Assembly (NCBI RefSeq): GCF_046271865.1 | Contig: NZ_CP176580.1 | Location: forward strand, 4,154,001 to 4,218,000 | Reading direction: 5' to 3' | From: Nitrincola salilacus | GTDB lineage: Bacteria; Pseudomonadota; Gammaproteobacteria; Pseudomonadales; Balneatricaceae | DNA: 64,000 nucleotides | Shown: in pieces, positions 38,171-46,908 of the stretch | Numbering within the stretch: position 1 is the stretch's first letter | Layout: each line of letters opens with the position of its first letter | Translations under genes and position numbers: made by a program | The notes under the pieces: model-generated | The model's input: only the letters and a program-made list of their open reading frames with translations | Told to the model about the DNA's origin: nothing | Database searches by the model: none

Positions 38171-39223
38171 ATATAGACGCACGCAAGCTCAGCCCAGAGC
38201 AACAGGAACTTCTCAGGAAGAAAGCGATTCGCCTCCGTAAGAGAGGCAAAACCTTCCGTGAAATCGGCCAACTTCTCGACATTCATCCCGATACTGTCGG
38301 GCGCTGGTACAAGCGCTACGAGACAGGCGGTGCCGCCGCTATTGCGGTTCAAAAACGAGGCCCCAAAAACAAGCCACGTCGATTGAGTGAACAACAGGAG
38401 CAGCAGGTCATAGAAGCTGTTCGCGATCAGATGCCAGACCAGTACAAGCTTGGTTTCGCCCTGTGGACTCGTCGCGCTATTGCTCAGTTGATCAAGCAGC
38501 TCTGGGGCATCGACATACCTGTCCGTACAATGGGGGATTACCTCAAACGCTGGGGCTTCACACCACAGAAGCCGCTGAAGAAAGCATGGGAGCAGAACCC
38601 CTCCCGTGTCGATGCCTGGCTGAAGGAGGAGTATCCCCAGATCAAAGCGCGTGCAGAAGCGGAGAATGCCCAGATTTTCTGGGGTGATGAGACGGGTATC
38701 AAGAACAACACCCAGCACGGTCGGAGCTATGCACCGGTGGGTCAAACTCCGGTCCAGCCACTGCCTGCCAAGCGGGTGTCGCTGAATATGATTTCGGCGA
38801 TCACCAATCAGGGCACTGTGCGCTTCATGCTGTATGAGTCGACGATGACAGCCAAGGTGTTGAAGAAATTCCTGCGGGCCTTGATTGAGTCGACACCCGG
38901 TAAGGTCTTCCTGATCCTGGACAACCTGCGGGTACATCATGCCAAAGTGGTGAAACGCTGGCTCGAACGTAAGGCGGTTAAGCGCTATCTGGAAGTCTTC
39001 TTTCTGCCGGCGTATTCGCCAGAACTGAACCCGGATGAGTATCTGAACTGCGATTTGAAAGGCATGGTGCACAGTGGTCCAGCTCCCCGGACGGTGGACG
39101 AGTTGAAGAAGCGTACACGCTCTTGCATGCTGACACTTCAACGGCGCCCTGAGCGGGTGAAGAAATATTTTAATGCGGAGCATATTCGTTATGCAGCATA
39201 ATTGATGTAAATTGTCGCCGGGT
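38132..39223 (+). mobile_element. IS630-family element inserted in ISAs1
   Basis: This is a 1092-bp element with inverted ends ACCCGGTGGCAATTTATATC (left) and ACCCGGCGACAATTTACATC (right, read inward), flanked by TA on both sides (38130-38131 and 39224-39225), the hallmark TA target duplication of IS630/Tc1-type elements. It carries one complete transposase and is the innermost and therefore youngest layer of the nest. Confidence 0.92.
38167..39201 (+). CDS. IS630-family transposase
   Basis: Complete DDE transposase of 344 residues. The N-terminal helix-turn-helix (FREIGQLLDIHPDTVGRWYK) precedes a second winged-helix segment and the catalytic triad contexts FWGDETGIK, LILDNLRVHHAK and PAYSPELNPDEYLN. 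ATG 38167 overlaps the ISAs1 transposase stop by 4 bp by chance of the insertion. No frameshift is seen, so the enzyme appears functional. Confidence 0.95.
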   Translation: MNIDARKLSPEQQELLRKKAIRLRKRGKTFREIGQLLDIHPDTVGRWYKRYETGGAAAIAVQKRGPKNKPRRLSEQQEQQVIEAVRDQMPDQYKLGFALWTRRAIAQLIKQLWGIDIPVRTMGDYLKRWGFTPQKPLKKAWEQNPSRVDAWLKEEYPQIKARAEAENAQIFWGDETGIKNNTQHGRSYAPVGQTPVQPLPAKRVSLNMISAITNQGTVRFMLYESTMTAKVLKKFLRALIESTPGKVFLILDNLRVHHAKVVKRWLERKAVKRYLEVFFLPAYSPELNPDEYLNCDLKGMVHSGPAPRTVDELKKRTRSCMLTLQRRPERVKKYFNAEHIRYAA

Positions 39224-39259
39224 TAATAGAGACATGCGGGGTTTCATGATATTTCCGTG

Positions 39260-39269
39260 GGCCGTGGTG
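39260..39269. repeat. 10-bp target duplication, right copy (ISAs1-type insertion)
   Basis: GGCCGTGGTG is the exact partner of 36885-36894. It marks the right boundary of the ISAs1-type element and the resumption of the IS1595-family transposase frame. Confidence 0.9.
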
Positions 39270-39739
39270 CGGCCGGTAAGACACCCTTTGTCGCCGCCGT
39301 TGCCCTGAATGAGAAGGGTCATCCGATCCATATGAGAATGAGCGTCGTCGATGGCTTCAGGTCGCAGCCGATTGGCGCCTGGGCGCAGCGTCATCTGGTT
39401 CCCGGTGGCATTGTCTTGTCGGATGGGTTGCCGTGCTTCAAGGCCACGAAAGAAGCAGGCTGTGAGCACCTCGGATTTGTCGTGGGCGGTAAGCTGGAGC
39501 TCTTGGATCATAAGGCCTTCAACTGGGTTAACACCATGATTGGTAATGTAAAAAACTCGCTACGAGGCAGCTGTCACTCGATCGGAGCCAAGCACCTTCC
39601 CCGACATCTGGCAGAGTATTGCTACCGGTTCAATAACCGATTTGATCTGCGTGCACTGTTGCCAAAACTGGGGCGCCACGCTGTACGAACACCGCCAATG
39701 CCTTATCGGCTGCTAAAGATGGCTGAGGTATATGGGTAA
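39270..39739 (+). pseudogene. IS1595-family transposase, C-terminal part
   Basis: Second half of the split transposase. Joined to 36414-36894 it makes 951 nt, a clean frame of 316 residues. It holds the rest of the catalytic domain (GIVLSDGLPCF, ELLDHKAFNWVNTMIGNVK) and the C-terminal LPRHLAEYCYRFNNRFDLR pattern of IS1595. Apart from the insertion no disabling change is visible. Confidence 0.92.
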
Positions 39740-39818
39740 TCAGGAAACTTTTTAAATCAGATCGACTGAGTAGTTACAATGGCCGATAAAATATTAAACA
39801 GCTAAAAAGGCATCAGTG

Positions 39819-40982
39819 ATGACTAACGACGAAAATAAGAAATTAAAACTCGCATTCATAGGAGGAGGGAATAACTCGGCTGTCGGTTATGTACATTTTG
39901 CAGCAAGCCAACTAGACAATAAGTTCGAGGTGGTAGCTGGTGCTTTCTCACGAAATCCTGAAGAAAATAAAGCAACAGCATCTCGGTGGGGTGTAGACTC
40001 AAGGCATGTATATAGTGATTGGCAACAGCTAGTTAAAGCAGAAAAAACACACGTTGATGCCTTTGTTGTGCTTACTCCTACCCCTCACCATGTTGAAGTC
40101 ATCGAAGTATTGTTAAATGCCCATGTACCTATAATCTCTGAGAAAGCCCTAGTAACAGGACCCAATGAGATAAATCGTATTCAAGATTGCTTTGACAAAT
40201 CAAGGCACTTTCTGGCCGTAACTTATAACTACAGCGGTTATGCTATGATCAGAGAGCTAAAGCATCTAATAAAGCAAGATGCACTAGGAGTTATTCAGAA
40301 AATTCATTTAGAAATGCCACAAGAAGGTTTTAGAAGGCCTCCTGATATTGCAGGAAAACCATCAATGCCCCAAGCATGGCGACTAAAAGATTTTGAAGTA
40401 CCGACTATTTGTTTAGATTTAGGGGTTCACTTACACCACCTCTCTACTTACTTACTAGAACTGGAAGCAACTGAGACAATTGCACAATTCAGCAATCACT
40501 CACACTACCCTGACTTAGTTGATGATGTCTTTATGTTATTGAAATACCCAAATAACATTCGCGGTAGTATGTGGATGTCAAAAACAGCTATTGGCCATAG
40601 AAATGGCTTAAAAGTGAGAGTCTATGGCGATAAGGGTAGCGCATGTTGGCTGCAATTAAATCCAGATGAATTAGAGCTTAATTATAACGACGGTAGAAGA
40701 GAAATTCTTGACCGAGCAGGTCAATGTAAATATGCGAACCAGTTTAGGTATAACAGAATGAAACCAGGCCATCCCACTGGATTTGTTGAGGCCTTTTCAA
40801 ATTTATATACTGACATTCATAGTGAACTCATACATTACTTAAATAAATCAGAAGGTAAAAGCAACTATGTTTTTGGTTTAGAGCAAGCAAGAGATGGTTT
40901 GAATTTATTTAAAGCAGCTCAACAGTCTGTAAAATTACAGAGATGGGTGAAACTCAATCAACAATTTAATATTGAGCACTAA
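39819..40982 (+). CDS. Gfo/Idh/MocA-family oxidoreductase
   Basis: NAD(P)-dependent sugar-type dehydrogenase of 387 residues. The N-terminal Rossmann fold starts KLAFIGGGNNSAVGYVH. The EKALVTG segment holds the family's catalytic-site lysine region, and the C-terminal substrate-binding domain follows. From ATG 39819 there is an AAGG motif about nine bases upstream. A GTG at 39816 is less likely. It is AT-rich compared with the flagellar genes. Its place between the pse genes and methyltransferases suggests it edits a nonulosonic acid or another glycan sugar, but the substrate is unknown. Confidence 0.88.
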   Translation: MTNDENKKLKLAFIGGGNNSAVGYVHFAASQLDNKFEVVAGAFSRNPEENKATASRWGVDSRHVYSDWQQLVKAEKTHVDAFVVLTPTPHHVEVIEVLLNAHVPIISEKALVTGPNEINRIQDCFDKSRHFLAVTYNYSGYAMIRELKHLIKQDALGVIQKIHLEMPQEGFRRPPDIAGKPSMPQAWRLKDFEVPTICLDLGVHLHHLSTYLLELEATETIAQFSNHSHYPDLVDDVFMLLKYPNNIRGSMWMSKTAIGHRNGLKVRVYGDKGSACWLQLNPDELELNYNDGRREILDRAGQCKYANQFRYNRMKPGHPTGFVEAFSNLYTDIHSELIHYLNKSEGKSNYVFGLEQARDGLNLFKAAQQSVKLQRWVKLNQQFNIEH

Positions 40983-40983
40983 T

Positions 40984-42072
40984 ATGAGTAATTGTGAACA
41001 AGTAGCCATCTATGGTGCAGGTGGTAATGGACAAAAAATTTTTCACGCACTTTCAAAACAAGGTATTGAAGTAGCATTTTTTATCGACGCATATACAACA
41101 GCTACTCATTACCAACAATGCCCAATCTACCGACCAAGCACAATTCCTGACAAATCATTACCGATGCTAGTATCAGTATCATGTGCTAGCGAACAGATAA
41201 AACAACAGCTACAACAACTAGGCATCAAGAATTGCCTTAATATGAATGAGATAATATCATCCTATCCGCATGTTCTAGATAATTTTATCAGCCAAACACA
41301 TAAAAAAAAGCTAATAGAAAGTACCAACCAAAACCAAGACAACTTGTCATGGCTAAGGGCAAACTTAGACGATGAAGTGAGTAAAAAGTGCCTTAAAGAA
41401 ATCATCACATTTCGTAGTTCACCATCAAGTGAAAACTATATTGAAAATGACTGGCTAACCCAATATTTTCCACCTTGGTTGTTAGAGTTACCAATCTGGC
41501 ATCAAGGAATTAGATTAATAGATTGCGGCTCATACATTGGAGACACATTAGACAGCGCAGTTGCAACATTATCCAAATCTGAATTAAACTTAAATACAAT
41601 AGTTTGTTTTGAACCTGACCCTGAAAATTTTACGAAATTAAATACTAAAATAAAGAAATTTCAAGACGAGAATTTCACGTCCTACCTATATCCTTGTGGT
41701 GTTTGGAATGATAATACTATACTAAATTTTGAAGCAGGAAAATCGCAAGGTAAGTTCACAAACTCAGCAGAAATCAAAAACACCAATAACTTATTACCGG
41801 TTGTCGCTTTAGACAAGGTATGTATTGGCGCAAAAGCTAATTTTATTAAAATGGATATCGAAGGTGCAGAGCCACAGGCAATTGCAGGCGCAAAGCAAAT
41901 CATTATAGAGCAATCACCTTTGCTTGCTATTTCGGTCTATCATGAACCAGAACATTTATGGCAAATAGCGCAAACTATACATAACTATAATAGCGATTAT
42001 ACTTTTAGGCTACACTGTCATGGCGACTTTGGTTTAGAAATCATTCTATACGCTATTCCAAAGGTTAATTAA
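40984..42072 (+). CDS. FkbM-family methyltransferase with N-terminal nucleotide-binding-like domain
   Basis: Predicted S-adenosylmethionine-dependent methyltransferase of 362 residues. Residues 1-80 look like a small Rossmann-type domain (VAIYGAGGNGQKIFHAL). The FkbM domain at about 165-355 has motif I LIDCGSYIGDTLDSAV, VCFEPDPENF and IKMDIEGAEPQAI, with SVYHEPEHLW near the end. The start ATG 40984 is 1 bp after the oxidoreductase stop. It probably O-methylates a glycan. It converges on the next FkbM gene with the stops overlapping by 4 bp. Confidence 0.87.
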   Translation: MSNCEQVAIYGAGGNGQKIFHALSKQGIEVAFFIDAYTTATHYQQCPIYRPSTIPDKSLPMLVSVSCASEQIKQQLQQLGIKNCLNMNEIISSYPHVLDNFISQTHKKKLIESTNQNQDNLSWLRANLDDEVSKKCLKEIITFRSSPSSENYIENDWLTQYFPPWLLELPIWHQGIRLIDCGSYIGDTLDSAVATLSKSELNLNTIVCFEPDPENFTKLNTKIKKFQDENFTSYLYPCGVWNDNTILNFEAGKSQGKFTNSAEIKNTNNLLPVVALDKVCIGAKANFIKMDIEGAEPQAIAGAKQIIIEQSPLLAISVYHEPEHLWQIAQTIHNYNSDYTFRLHCHGDFGLEIILYAIPKVN

Positions 42073-43133
42073 ACAGCAAATAGCACAGTCTCACTATAAC
42101 CTTGGGTATAGTGTCTTAAATAGAATTTATATTCAGGGCACAGCTTCTTTAAGTAATTAGGTACAGAAATCAAGTGGTCCGCTCGGTGGTATACACTGAC
42201 TGCCAGCTTTGGTTTGTATTTTATAATAGTATCCGCCATACCATTAAGAACGTCTAACTCTACCCCTTCAACATCCATTTTTACATAATATGGAATTATA
42301 TTATTATCAGCACAAAATTCATCAATACAAATTTGCTGAACTGAAACTACCTCAGCGCCACCAACCTTATCGACAATTTTAGAAGATTTGCCTGAGAGTG
42401 AAAAGCTAACGTTTCTTGAGGCATTACCTACAGCAACAGGAACAACTGTTACTGCTGAAAAATCTTTATATTTTATGGCCAGCGACTCAACTTGGCTAGG
42501 AATAGGTTCGAATAAATAAGCCTTACCTGTTGGACAGTGCCTTAAAAAACGATCTGAATCACTTCCATCAAATGCGCCCAAGTCAAAAAACACACCACCC
42601 TCTTTAAAAGGAAGTAAAAACGGCTCAATATACATATTCGCTATATTAAATGTAAAGCCTTTCATATAACTTAAATCATAATTATTGCGAAAACCCACAA
42701 TTGAATCAAATGTTTTGATTGACTCATAATCTGACAATATACTCTTAACTTTGTCATATTCCAGTTTATAGGTCTGCCAATGATTAATTACCCCTTCCCA
42801 GAAACTTATTTTAGGGCATTCCAACCCAGAATACCTGTAGAAATAAAAGTAATCACAATAATTAAAATTATGCTTTTCTAATAAATTATTGACATCTATT
42901 GGTCTACTATTTGTTACCGCAGATAAAATCAATGCATTACTGGGCACATCATTAAGCTTCAAACAGGGCAAACCGGAAAACTTTTCACCCGAGAAAAAAT
43001 TATCTATAACAGCCGTTATCTCTATATTTTTTTCCCTGTGGATAGCAATTAATTCCTTAGCTTCAGCGGTAGCACCAAAAATATACCGAGGAGCATTCTC
43101 TGCAAAATACATTTTAATAAACTGTTTGTTCAT
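42069..43133 (-). CDS. FkbM-family methyltransferase (second)
   Basis: Predicted methyltransferase of 354 residues with the same two-part layout as its convergent neighbour. The N-terminal domain includes RYIFGATAEAKELIAIH. The FkbM domain at about 180-350 has FFDLGAFDGSDSDRFL, YLFEPIPSQ and VKMDVEGVELDVLNG, ending with SVYHRADHL. ATG 43133 with a perfect GGAGGG site is preferred over ATG 43151. It is distantly related to 40984-42072 and probably methylates a sugar hydroxyl. It lies downstream of the acyl ligase on the same strand. Confidence 0.87.
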   Translation of the reverse strand: MNKQFIKMYFAENAPRYIFGATAEAKELIAIHREKNIEITAVIDNFFSGEKFSGLPCLKLNDVPSNALILSAVTNSRPIDVNNLLEKHNFNYCDYFYFYRYSGLECPKISFWEGVINHWQTYKLEYDKVKSILSDYESIKTFDSIVGFRNNYDLSYMKGFTFNIANMYIEPFLLPFKEGGVFFDLGAFDGSDSDRFLRHCPTGKAYLFEPIPSQVESLAIKYKDFSAVTVVPVAVGNASRNVSFSLSGKSSKIVDKVGGAEVVSVQQICIDEFCADNNIIPYYVKMDVEGVELDVLNGMADTIIKYKPKLAVSVYHRADHLISVPNYLKKLCPEYKFYLRHYTQGYSETVLFAV

Positions 43134-43213
43134 TTCAACCCTCCAATACATTAATAGACTTCACCAAATCACCATTACTATCTACAGCATATCGCTATAT
43201 TAGCGACAAAAAA

Positions 43214-44719
43214 CTATCCACCATACAGCTCTTTAACTGATTGCCGAAAAATTTTTCCCAAGCTGCTTTTAGCAAGTGAATCTACACGCTGCATAAAGCG
43301 TGGCTGTTGGTAATCAGTTAGCTCTTGTAAGCAAATTTTTCTTAACTCTGCTTCATCTATAAAATCACTATACGTTGTATAAACGACCTTAATCACTTCA
43401 CCAAACTGTTTATCGGGAAAAGAAAATGCAACACAGTCTTCAATATCAGGATGCATTTTAATTACACTTTCAATATCTTGTGGGTACACATTGATCCCAC
43501 CTGATGAAATTACATCATTGTTTCGACCTACATAATAAAGAAAACCATCTTTATCTAAATAGCCAAGATCACCAGTTGCAAAATAGCCTTCGGAATCATA
43601 AGCCAATTTAGTTTTTTCTGGAAGCTGCAAATATCCTGAAAACTCCGTTTTAGATTGACAAAGAATTTGCCCTACGTCGCCTACTTTTAATACTTCACCC
43701 TTATCGTTAATAATTTTTATTTTAACAAAGGGCAGTGCCTTACCAACACTACCTTGTTTTTCACTATCAGTATTTAGGCAAAAATCAGTTACAACGCCTA
43801 CTTCAGAAGTGCCATAGCATTCATGTAAGAGACAATCAAAGTTTTCAACTAACTTAGCTTTAATTTCCTGCGTCAAAATAGCTGACGAACTTACTATACA
43901 TTTTAAGCTAGTCATATCCTTCGCTAAATGTATTTCATTTATCAACATATTCAATTGATTTGAAACAGCAAATAAAAATGATACCTTTTTCTGTTGGATA
44001 ACGTTAAACCACTTTGCCACATTGAATTTAGGTAATATTACAGTTGTTGCCCCAAGCATCAAAGGCATTAATAAACCGCGCTGTGCAAGTGAGTGATAAA
44101 GAGGTGTAGATACCAAGACAACCTCATCGACAGTTAAATTATAATAATTAATGGTTGCCGCAAAGGCACGATTAATTTTACAACGCTGCGTAAGTATTAT
44201 TGGTTTTGGTGATCCAGTTGAGCCTGACGTCATTGTCAAGATATATGGCAAGTCTTGTGAATCACAAAAATCTATGTCGTCCTTTTCACTATTATTCAGG
44301 ACCTCTTCCCATAGCATTTCATCAGCAACTCTTCGATTTAAAGAGACCAAATTATCTGCTTGAACTAAACCCATTTCCAGTAGTTGTGATGACACATTTG
44401 ACCAAGCAACAGTTAAGGACATTGGTATTGATTTCATTGCATTTTCTAATGCATGACCTTTAAGAGTTATTGGTAGTGGAACTACAGCAAGTCCTAACTT
44501 AGCAGCTGCTAAAAAGACGACAGCATATTCAGGTCCATTTGGCGCAAATAGAGCTACCCTTTGCCCAGCTGTTAAACCTAGCACTTTCAGTTGTAAACTT
44601 AGAGTAAGTACTTTTTGTATGAGATCTTGGTAAGTTAGTGTTTGTTCTTCGCAAACAATGGCAACTTTATTGGGTTGCGTTAAACTATTTTGATAAACAA
44701 GTGAAAAAATATTATTCAT
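43214..44719 (-). CDS. AMP-dependent acyl-CoA/acyl-ACP ligase family protein
   Basis: Member of the ANL adenylate-forming superfamily, 501 residues from ATG 44719. The P-loop-like motif is TSGSTGSPKP at about 164-173, where the usual PKG has become PKP. HECYGTSEVG and GYFATGDLGYLD follow, and the C-terminal catalytic lysine lies in SSLGKIFRQ. It would activate a carboxylic acid as acyl-AMP and pass it to CoA or to a carrier protein. It follows the PseG-PseH fusion by 1 bp and shares its operon with an acyl carrier protein, so loading of that carrier is the favoured role. Confidence 0.88.
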   Translation of the reverse strand: MNNIFSLVYQNSLTQPNKVAIVCEEQTLTYQDLIQKVLTLSLQLKVLGLTAGQRVALFAPNGPEYAVVFLAAAKLGLAVVPLPITLKGHALENAMKSIPMSLTVAWSNVSSQLLEMGLVQADNLVSLNRRVADEMLWEEVLNNSEKDDIDFCDSQDLPYILTMTSGSTGSPKPIILTQRCKINRAFAATINYYNLTVDEVVLVSTPLYHSLAQRGLLMPLMLGATTVILPKFNVAKWFNVIQQKKVSFLFAVSNQLNMLINEIHLAKDMTSLKCIVSSSAILTQEIKAKLVENFDCLLHECYGTSEVGVVTDFCLNTDSEKQGSVGKALPFVKIKIINDKGEVLKVGDVGQILCQSKTEFSGYLQLPEKTKLAYDSEGYFATGDLGYLDKDGFLYYVGRNNDVISSGGINVYPQDIESVIKMHPDIEDCVAFSFPDKQFGEVIKVVYTTYSDFIDEAELRKICLQELTDYQQPRFMQRVDSLAKSSLGKIFRQSVKELYGG

Positions 44720-44720
44720 A

Positions 44721-46301
44721 TTATTTAATCTGCAAGCCTGGATCACGATCAACATAGTAAAAGTCATTAGACGATGCTTTTGGAAAAGCCTTTTTAATCG
44801 CCTTGTAACTCAAGCTTTTCTGGGTTACATCTACAAATCCCATATATTGGTTCAATAAACGGACGAACTTATTTTCTTTATTTATTACCGCTACCCAACG
44901 AGCACCAGGCAGCTCCACTTTAGTGAAAGTCAATTGCCACTTTAAAATCACCAAAGCGACTGGAAAAGCAACATGATCACCAATAGTAAACCAACCACCA
45001 ATTAAAAAATCATGTTTTTGCATAGTAAAGGCTTGGTGCCAAATAAACACAATTGGCTGCTCATTTTCATAAATAACATATGAGTTTCGATGATTTTTAA
45101 ACCACCAGTTTATGTGTTCATCAAGTTCAATTGTATTTGTAACTGTCATTTTTTTCGCATTACTTGGCTTATTACGTGAACATAAGTACAGCATAATATC
45201 TTCATCAACAACGGCTCTATAACTAAGACTAGCGGCGATTGACTTGCGCTCTATTTGGTTTACTTTAGCCAGCTTTGGACTAGAAATATATTCACTTTTA
45301 TGCTGCGTCAAATAATAAACAACTCGACTCACCCCCTGACCGTCAATCTTATATTTTGAACGGTTTATAAGCCCCTCAACTCGATTACTATTCTTTAATA
45401 AAGTAGTAATCAACTTAATTTGACGATCACTATTTAATTGTAAAAAATTATCGACATGAAAATAATGACCGAGCTGCTGTAAGTCCTCTTGCGTGTTATC
45501 TTGATTACTTGCAATAGAAAAGGTTAACGCAGGTGTTCTTGTCGCTAATAGCTCGTATAATGAAGTCCCCAAAGCACCCACAAAAAGGCGTGCTTTTTGA
45601 TAATACGGAAACAAGCTAGTTGGTGAGCAGATAATTTCAACTTGCTTATGGTGTTTAGAAAACTCAAGTAGCTCAGTTGTGTAAATAGCTTGCGGCCCGA
45701 TAATGATATCCACGCTAATGTCATAATCGAGTTGAGGTATAAGCTTTTTAATTAAAGGCGTCAATAAACGCCAATCACCTCCGCCCCCTAATGAAAAAAG
45801 TAAGTTTTTCCTTAAATCACTTTTGACAATTTTTTGTCGGTAATCAGGTCCTAACAAAGCAAACTCTGGTCCTAATAATGATTGGCAATGCGCTGGTAGC
45901 TTATTACGATAGCGACTATCAATATCTGCGACAACCTTTTGATCAATCAAGTAATCACACTCATGTTCGCGCGCTAAATCATCAATAACGATGACATCTA
46001 TACCGGCAGCTTTAATTAACTTTTCCCAAACCAAACCTAAGGTATAGCTATCAATAATAATTTGATACGGCTTTTCAAAAGTCTCAAGTAGGCTTAAGAC
46101 TTTTACTGCATCTTGTTGTTCTGACAACAATGGTAACGTGAATACTGGCCACGGCAAAGCCTCAACCAACTGTACAATGTTTGGATTTTCATTGAGCAAA
46201 AAACAAACCTCATAACTAAGCTCTTGAAGCGCTAAAGCAAGCCACTTACAGCGCATAAAATGCCCAATCCCTTGGGCAGTGCTAATGCGAAAAGCAAACA
46301 T
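44721..46301 (-). CDS. PseG-PseH fusion: UDP-sugar hydrolase with GNAT N-acyltransferase
   Basis: Bifunctional Pse enzyme of 526 residues. Residues 1-340 are PseG-like, with the UDP-binding N-terminus FRISTAQGIGHFMRC (His14 at the catalytic-His position) and the FSLGGGGD and GALGTSLYELLA motifs of the GT-B fold. It would release UDP from the diacylated sugar. Residues 360-526 resemble PseH GNAT acyltransferases (RNKPSNAKKM, DEHINWWF). The start ATG 46301 overlaps the carrier-protein stop by one base (TAATG), so the two are coupled. The C-terminal donor may be acetyl-CoA or the adjacent acyl-ACP. Confidence 0.86.
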   Translation of the reverse strand: MFAFRISTAQGIGHFMRCKWLALALQELSYEVCFLLNENPNIVQLVEALPWPVFTLPLLSEQQDAVKVLSLLETFEKPYQIIIDSYTLGLVWEKLIKAAGIDVIVIDDLAREHECDYLIDQKVVADIDSRYRNKLPAHCQSLLGPEFALLGPDYRQKIVKSDLRKNLLFSLGGGGDWRLLTPLIKKLIPQLDYDISVDIIIGPQAIYTTELLEFSKHHKQVEIICSPTSLFPYYQKARLFVGALGTSLYELLATRTPALTFSIASNQDNTQEDLQQLGHYFHVDNFLQLNSDRQIKLITTLLKNSNRVEGLINRSKYKIDGQGVSRVVYYLTQHKSEYISSPKLAKVNQIERKSIAASLSYRAVVDEDIMLYLCSRNKPSNAKKMTVTNTIELDEHINWWFKNHRNSYVIYENEQPIVFIWHQAFTMQKHDFLIGGWFTIGDHVAFPVALVILKWQLTFTKVELPGARWVAVINKENKFVRLLNQYMGFVDVTQKSLSYKAIKKAFPKASSNDFYYVDRDPGLQIK

Positions 46302-46543
46302 TAAAGTTTTTCCTCAATGGTATTAATTAATCCACCTAAGGTCTTATTTTTCTCATCCAACAACTCTTCTGGAGAAATAGATACTGAAAATTCAAGTTCT
46401 ATCTGCATTATCAAGCTAAGTAACTCAAATGAATCTAAAACACCACTGCTGACAAATTCAAACTCTTCTATGCAGCTCGGTAAAGTAACACCTCTTGCTT
46501 CAAAGAAATCAATGAAAAAAGAATACAATTGTTGTTTAGACAT
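46301..46543 (-). CDS. Acyl carrier protein
   Basis: Small acidic carrier of 80 residues. The 4'-phosphopantetheine site is Ser38 in SSGVLDSFELLSLI (DSF instead of the common DSL). The four-helix pattern and length fit ACP. The start ATG 46543 begins MSKQQLYSFF. It is the first gene of the operon ACP - PseG/PseH - acyl ligase - FkbM, coupled by the TAATG overlap to the fusion. A phosphopantetheinyl transferase is not present in the window and would come from elsewhere. It is related to the remnant at 36005. Confidence 0.9.
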   Translation of the reverse strand: MSKQQLYSFFIDFFEARGVTLPSCIEEFEFVSSGVLDSFELLSLIMQIELEFSVSISPEELLDEKNKTLGGLINTIEEKL

Positions 46544-46908
46544 TTATACAAGATCCTTCAGCTTAAATGAGCACCACAATATATCGTTTTTTAGCTTTTT
46601 CGGCCAATAACATACTGGTTTTTTTGTCATTAACCCAACACCACCAAGCTTATTTGTGCAACGCTTCCTTGATTTCCTTGTAGTATTGATAAAAATGCCA
46701 GATTCAATCCTTAGACAAAGAATATCGCAGACACTTGAATAGGCTACTAATGCCTTTTATCTGAACTGCATATTTCTAGTCTATTCCTGTAATTTTTTAA
46801 GCCCGGAGCACACATGAATGCGATTAATAACCACTCTTATATAAAAAAGTACTGATATTCAATTCTTGATCGCACAATATTTTTAGCTACCTCGGCGTTG
46901 TTATCATG
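46544..46908. other. 365-bp AT-rich intergenic region
   Basis: No credible coding sequence is present. It should hold the promoter for the ACP-to-FkbM operon (minus strand) and the transcription end of the Maf operon. No good sigma-28, sigma-54 or terminator motif was found. It marks the right edge of the AT-rich accessory part. Confidence 0.5.

Larger units (their letters stand above)
36895..39259 (+). mobile_element. ISAs1-family element, itself carrying an IS630-type insertion
   Basis: Terminal inverted repeats start CAGGGAAATATCATGAAACC at the left end and CACGGAAATATCATGAAACC at the right end read inward, about 22 bp with one mismatch. Exact 10-bp direct repeats flank it. The total is 2365 bp. 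Subtracting the IS630-type insertion and its duplicated TA leaves 1271 bp, typical for ISAs1. It is inserted inside the IS1595-family transposase gene. Confidence 0.92.
36332..39744 (+). mobile_element. IS1595-family element, interrupted by an ISAs1-type element
   Basis: The ends form inverted repeats: the left end starts CCTGATTACCCATGTACC and continues to CAGCC, and the right end reads the same from 39744 inward with one mismatch (CCCATATACC). The flanking 8-mers TAACTTTT (36324-36331) and AAACTTTT (39745-39752) match at 7 of 8 positions, consistent with the 8-bp target duplication of this family. Without the nested insertion (2365 bp plus a 10-bp duplication) the element is 1038 bp, normal for the family. 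It carries one transposase gene split in two. Confidence 0.88.

Noticed and set aside
37912..39183. Long minus-strand frame of 423 codons opposite the IS630-type transposase
   Set aside because: It mirrors the well-supported transposase and its translation has no recognisable domain, so it is an antisense shadow.
39763..39789. Perfect GCCGATAA sigma-28 -10 just upstream of the Gfo/Idh gene
   Set aside because: The -35 at 11-base spacing reads CGACTGAG, a poor match, so it was not called a promoter.
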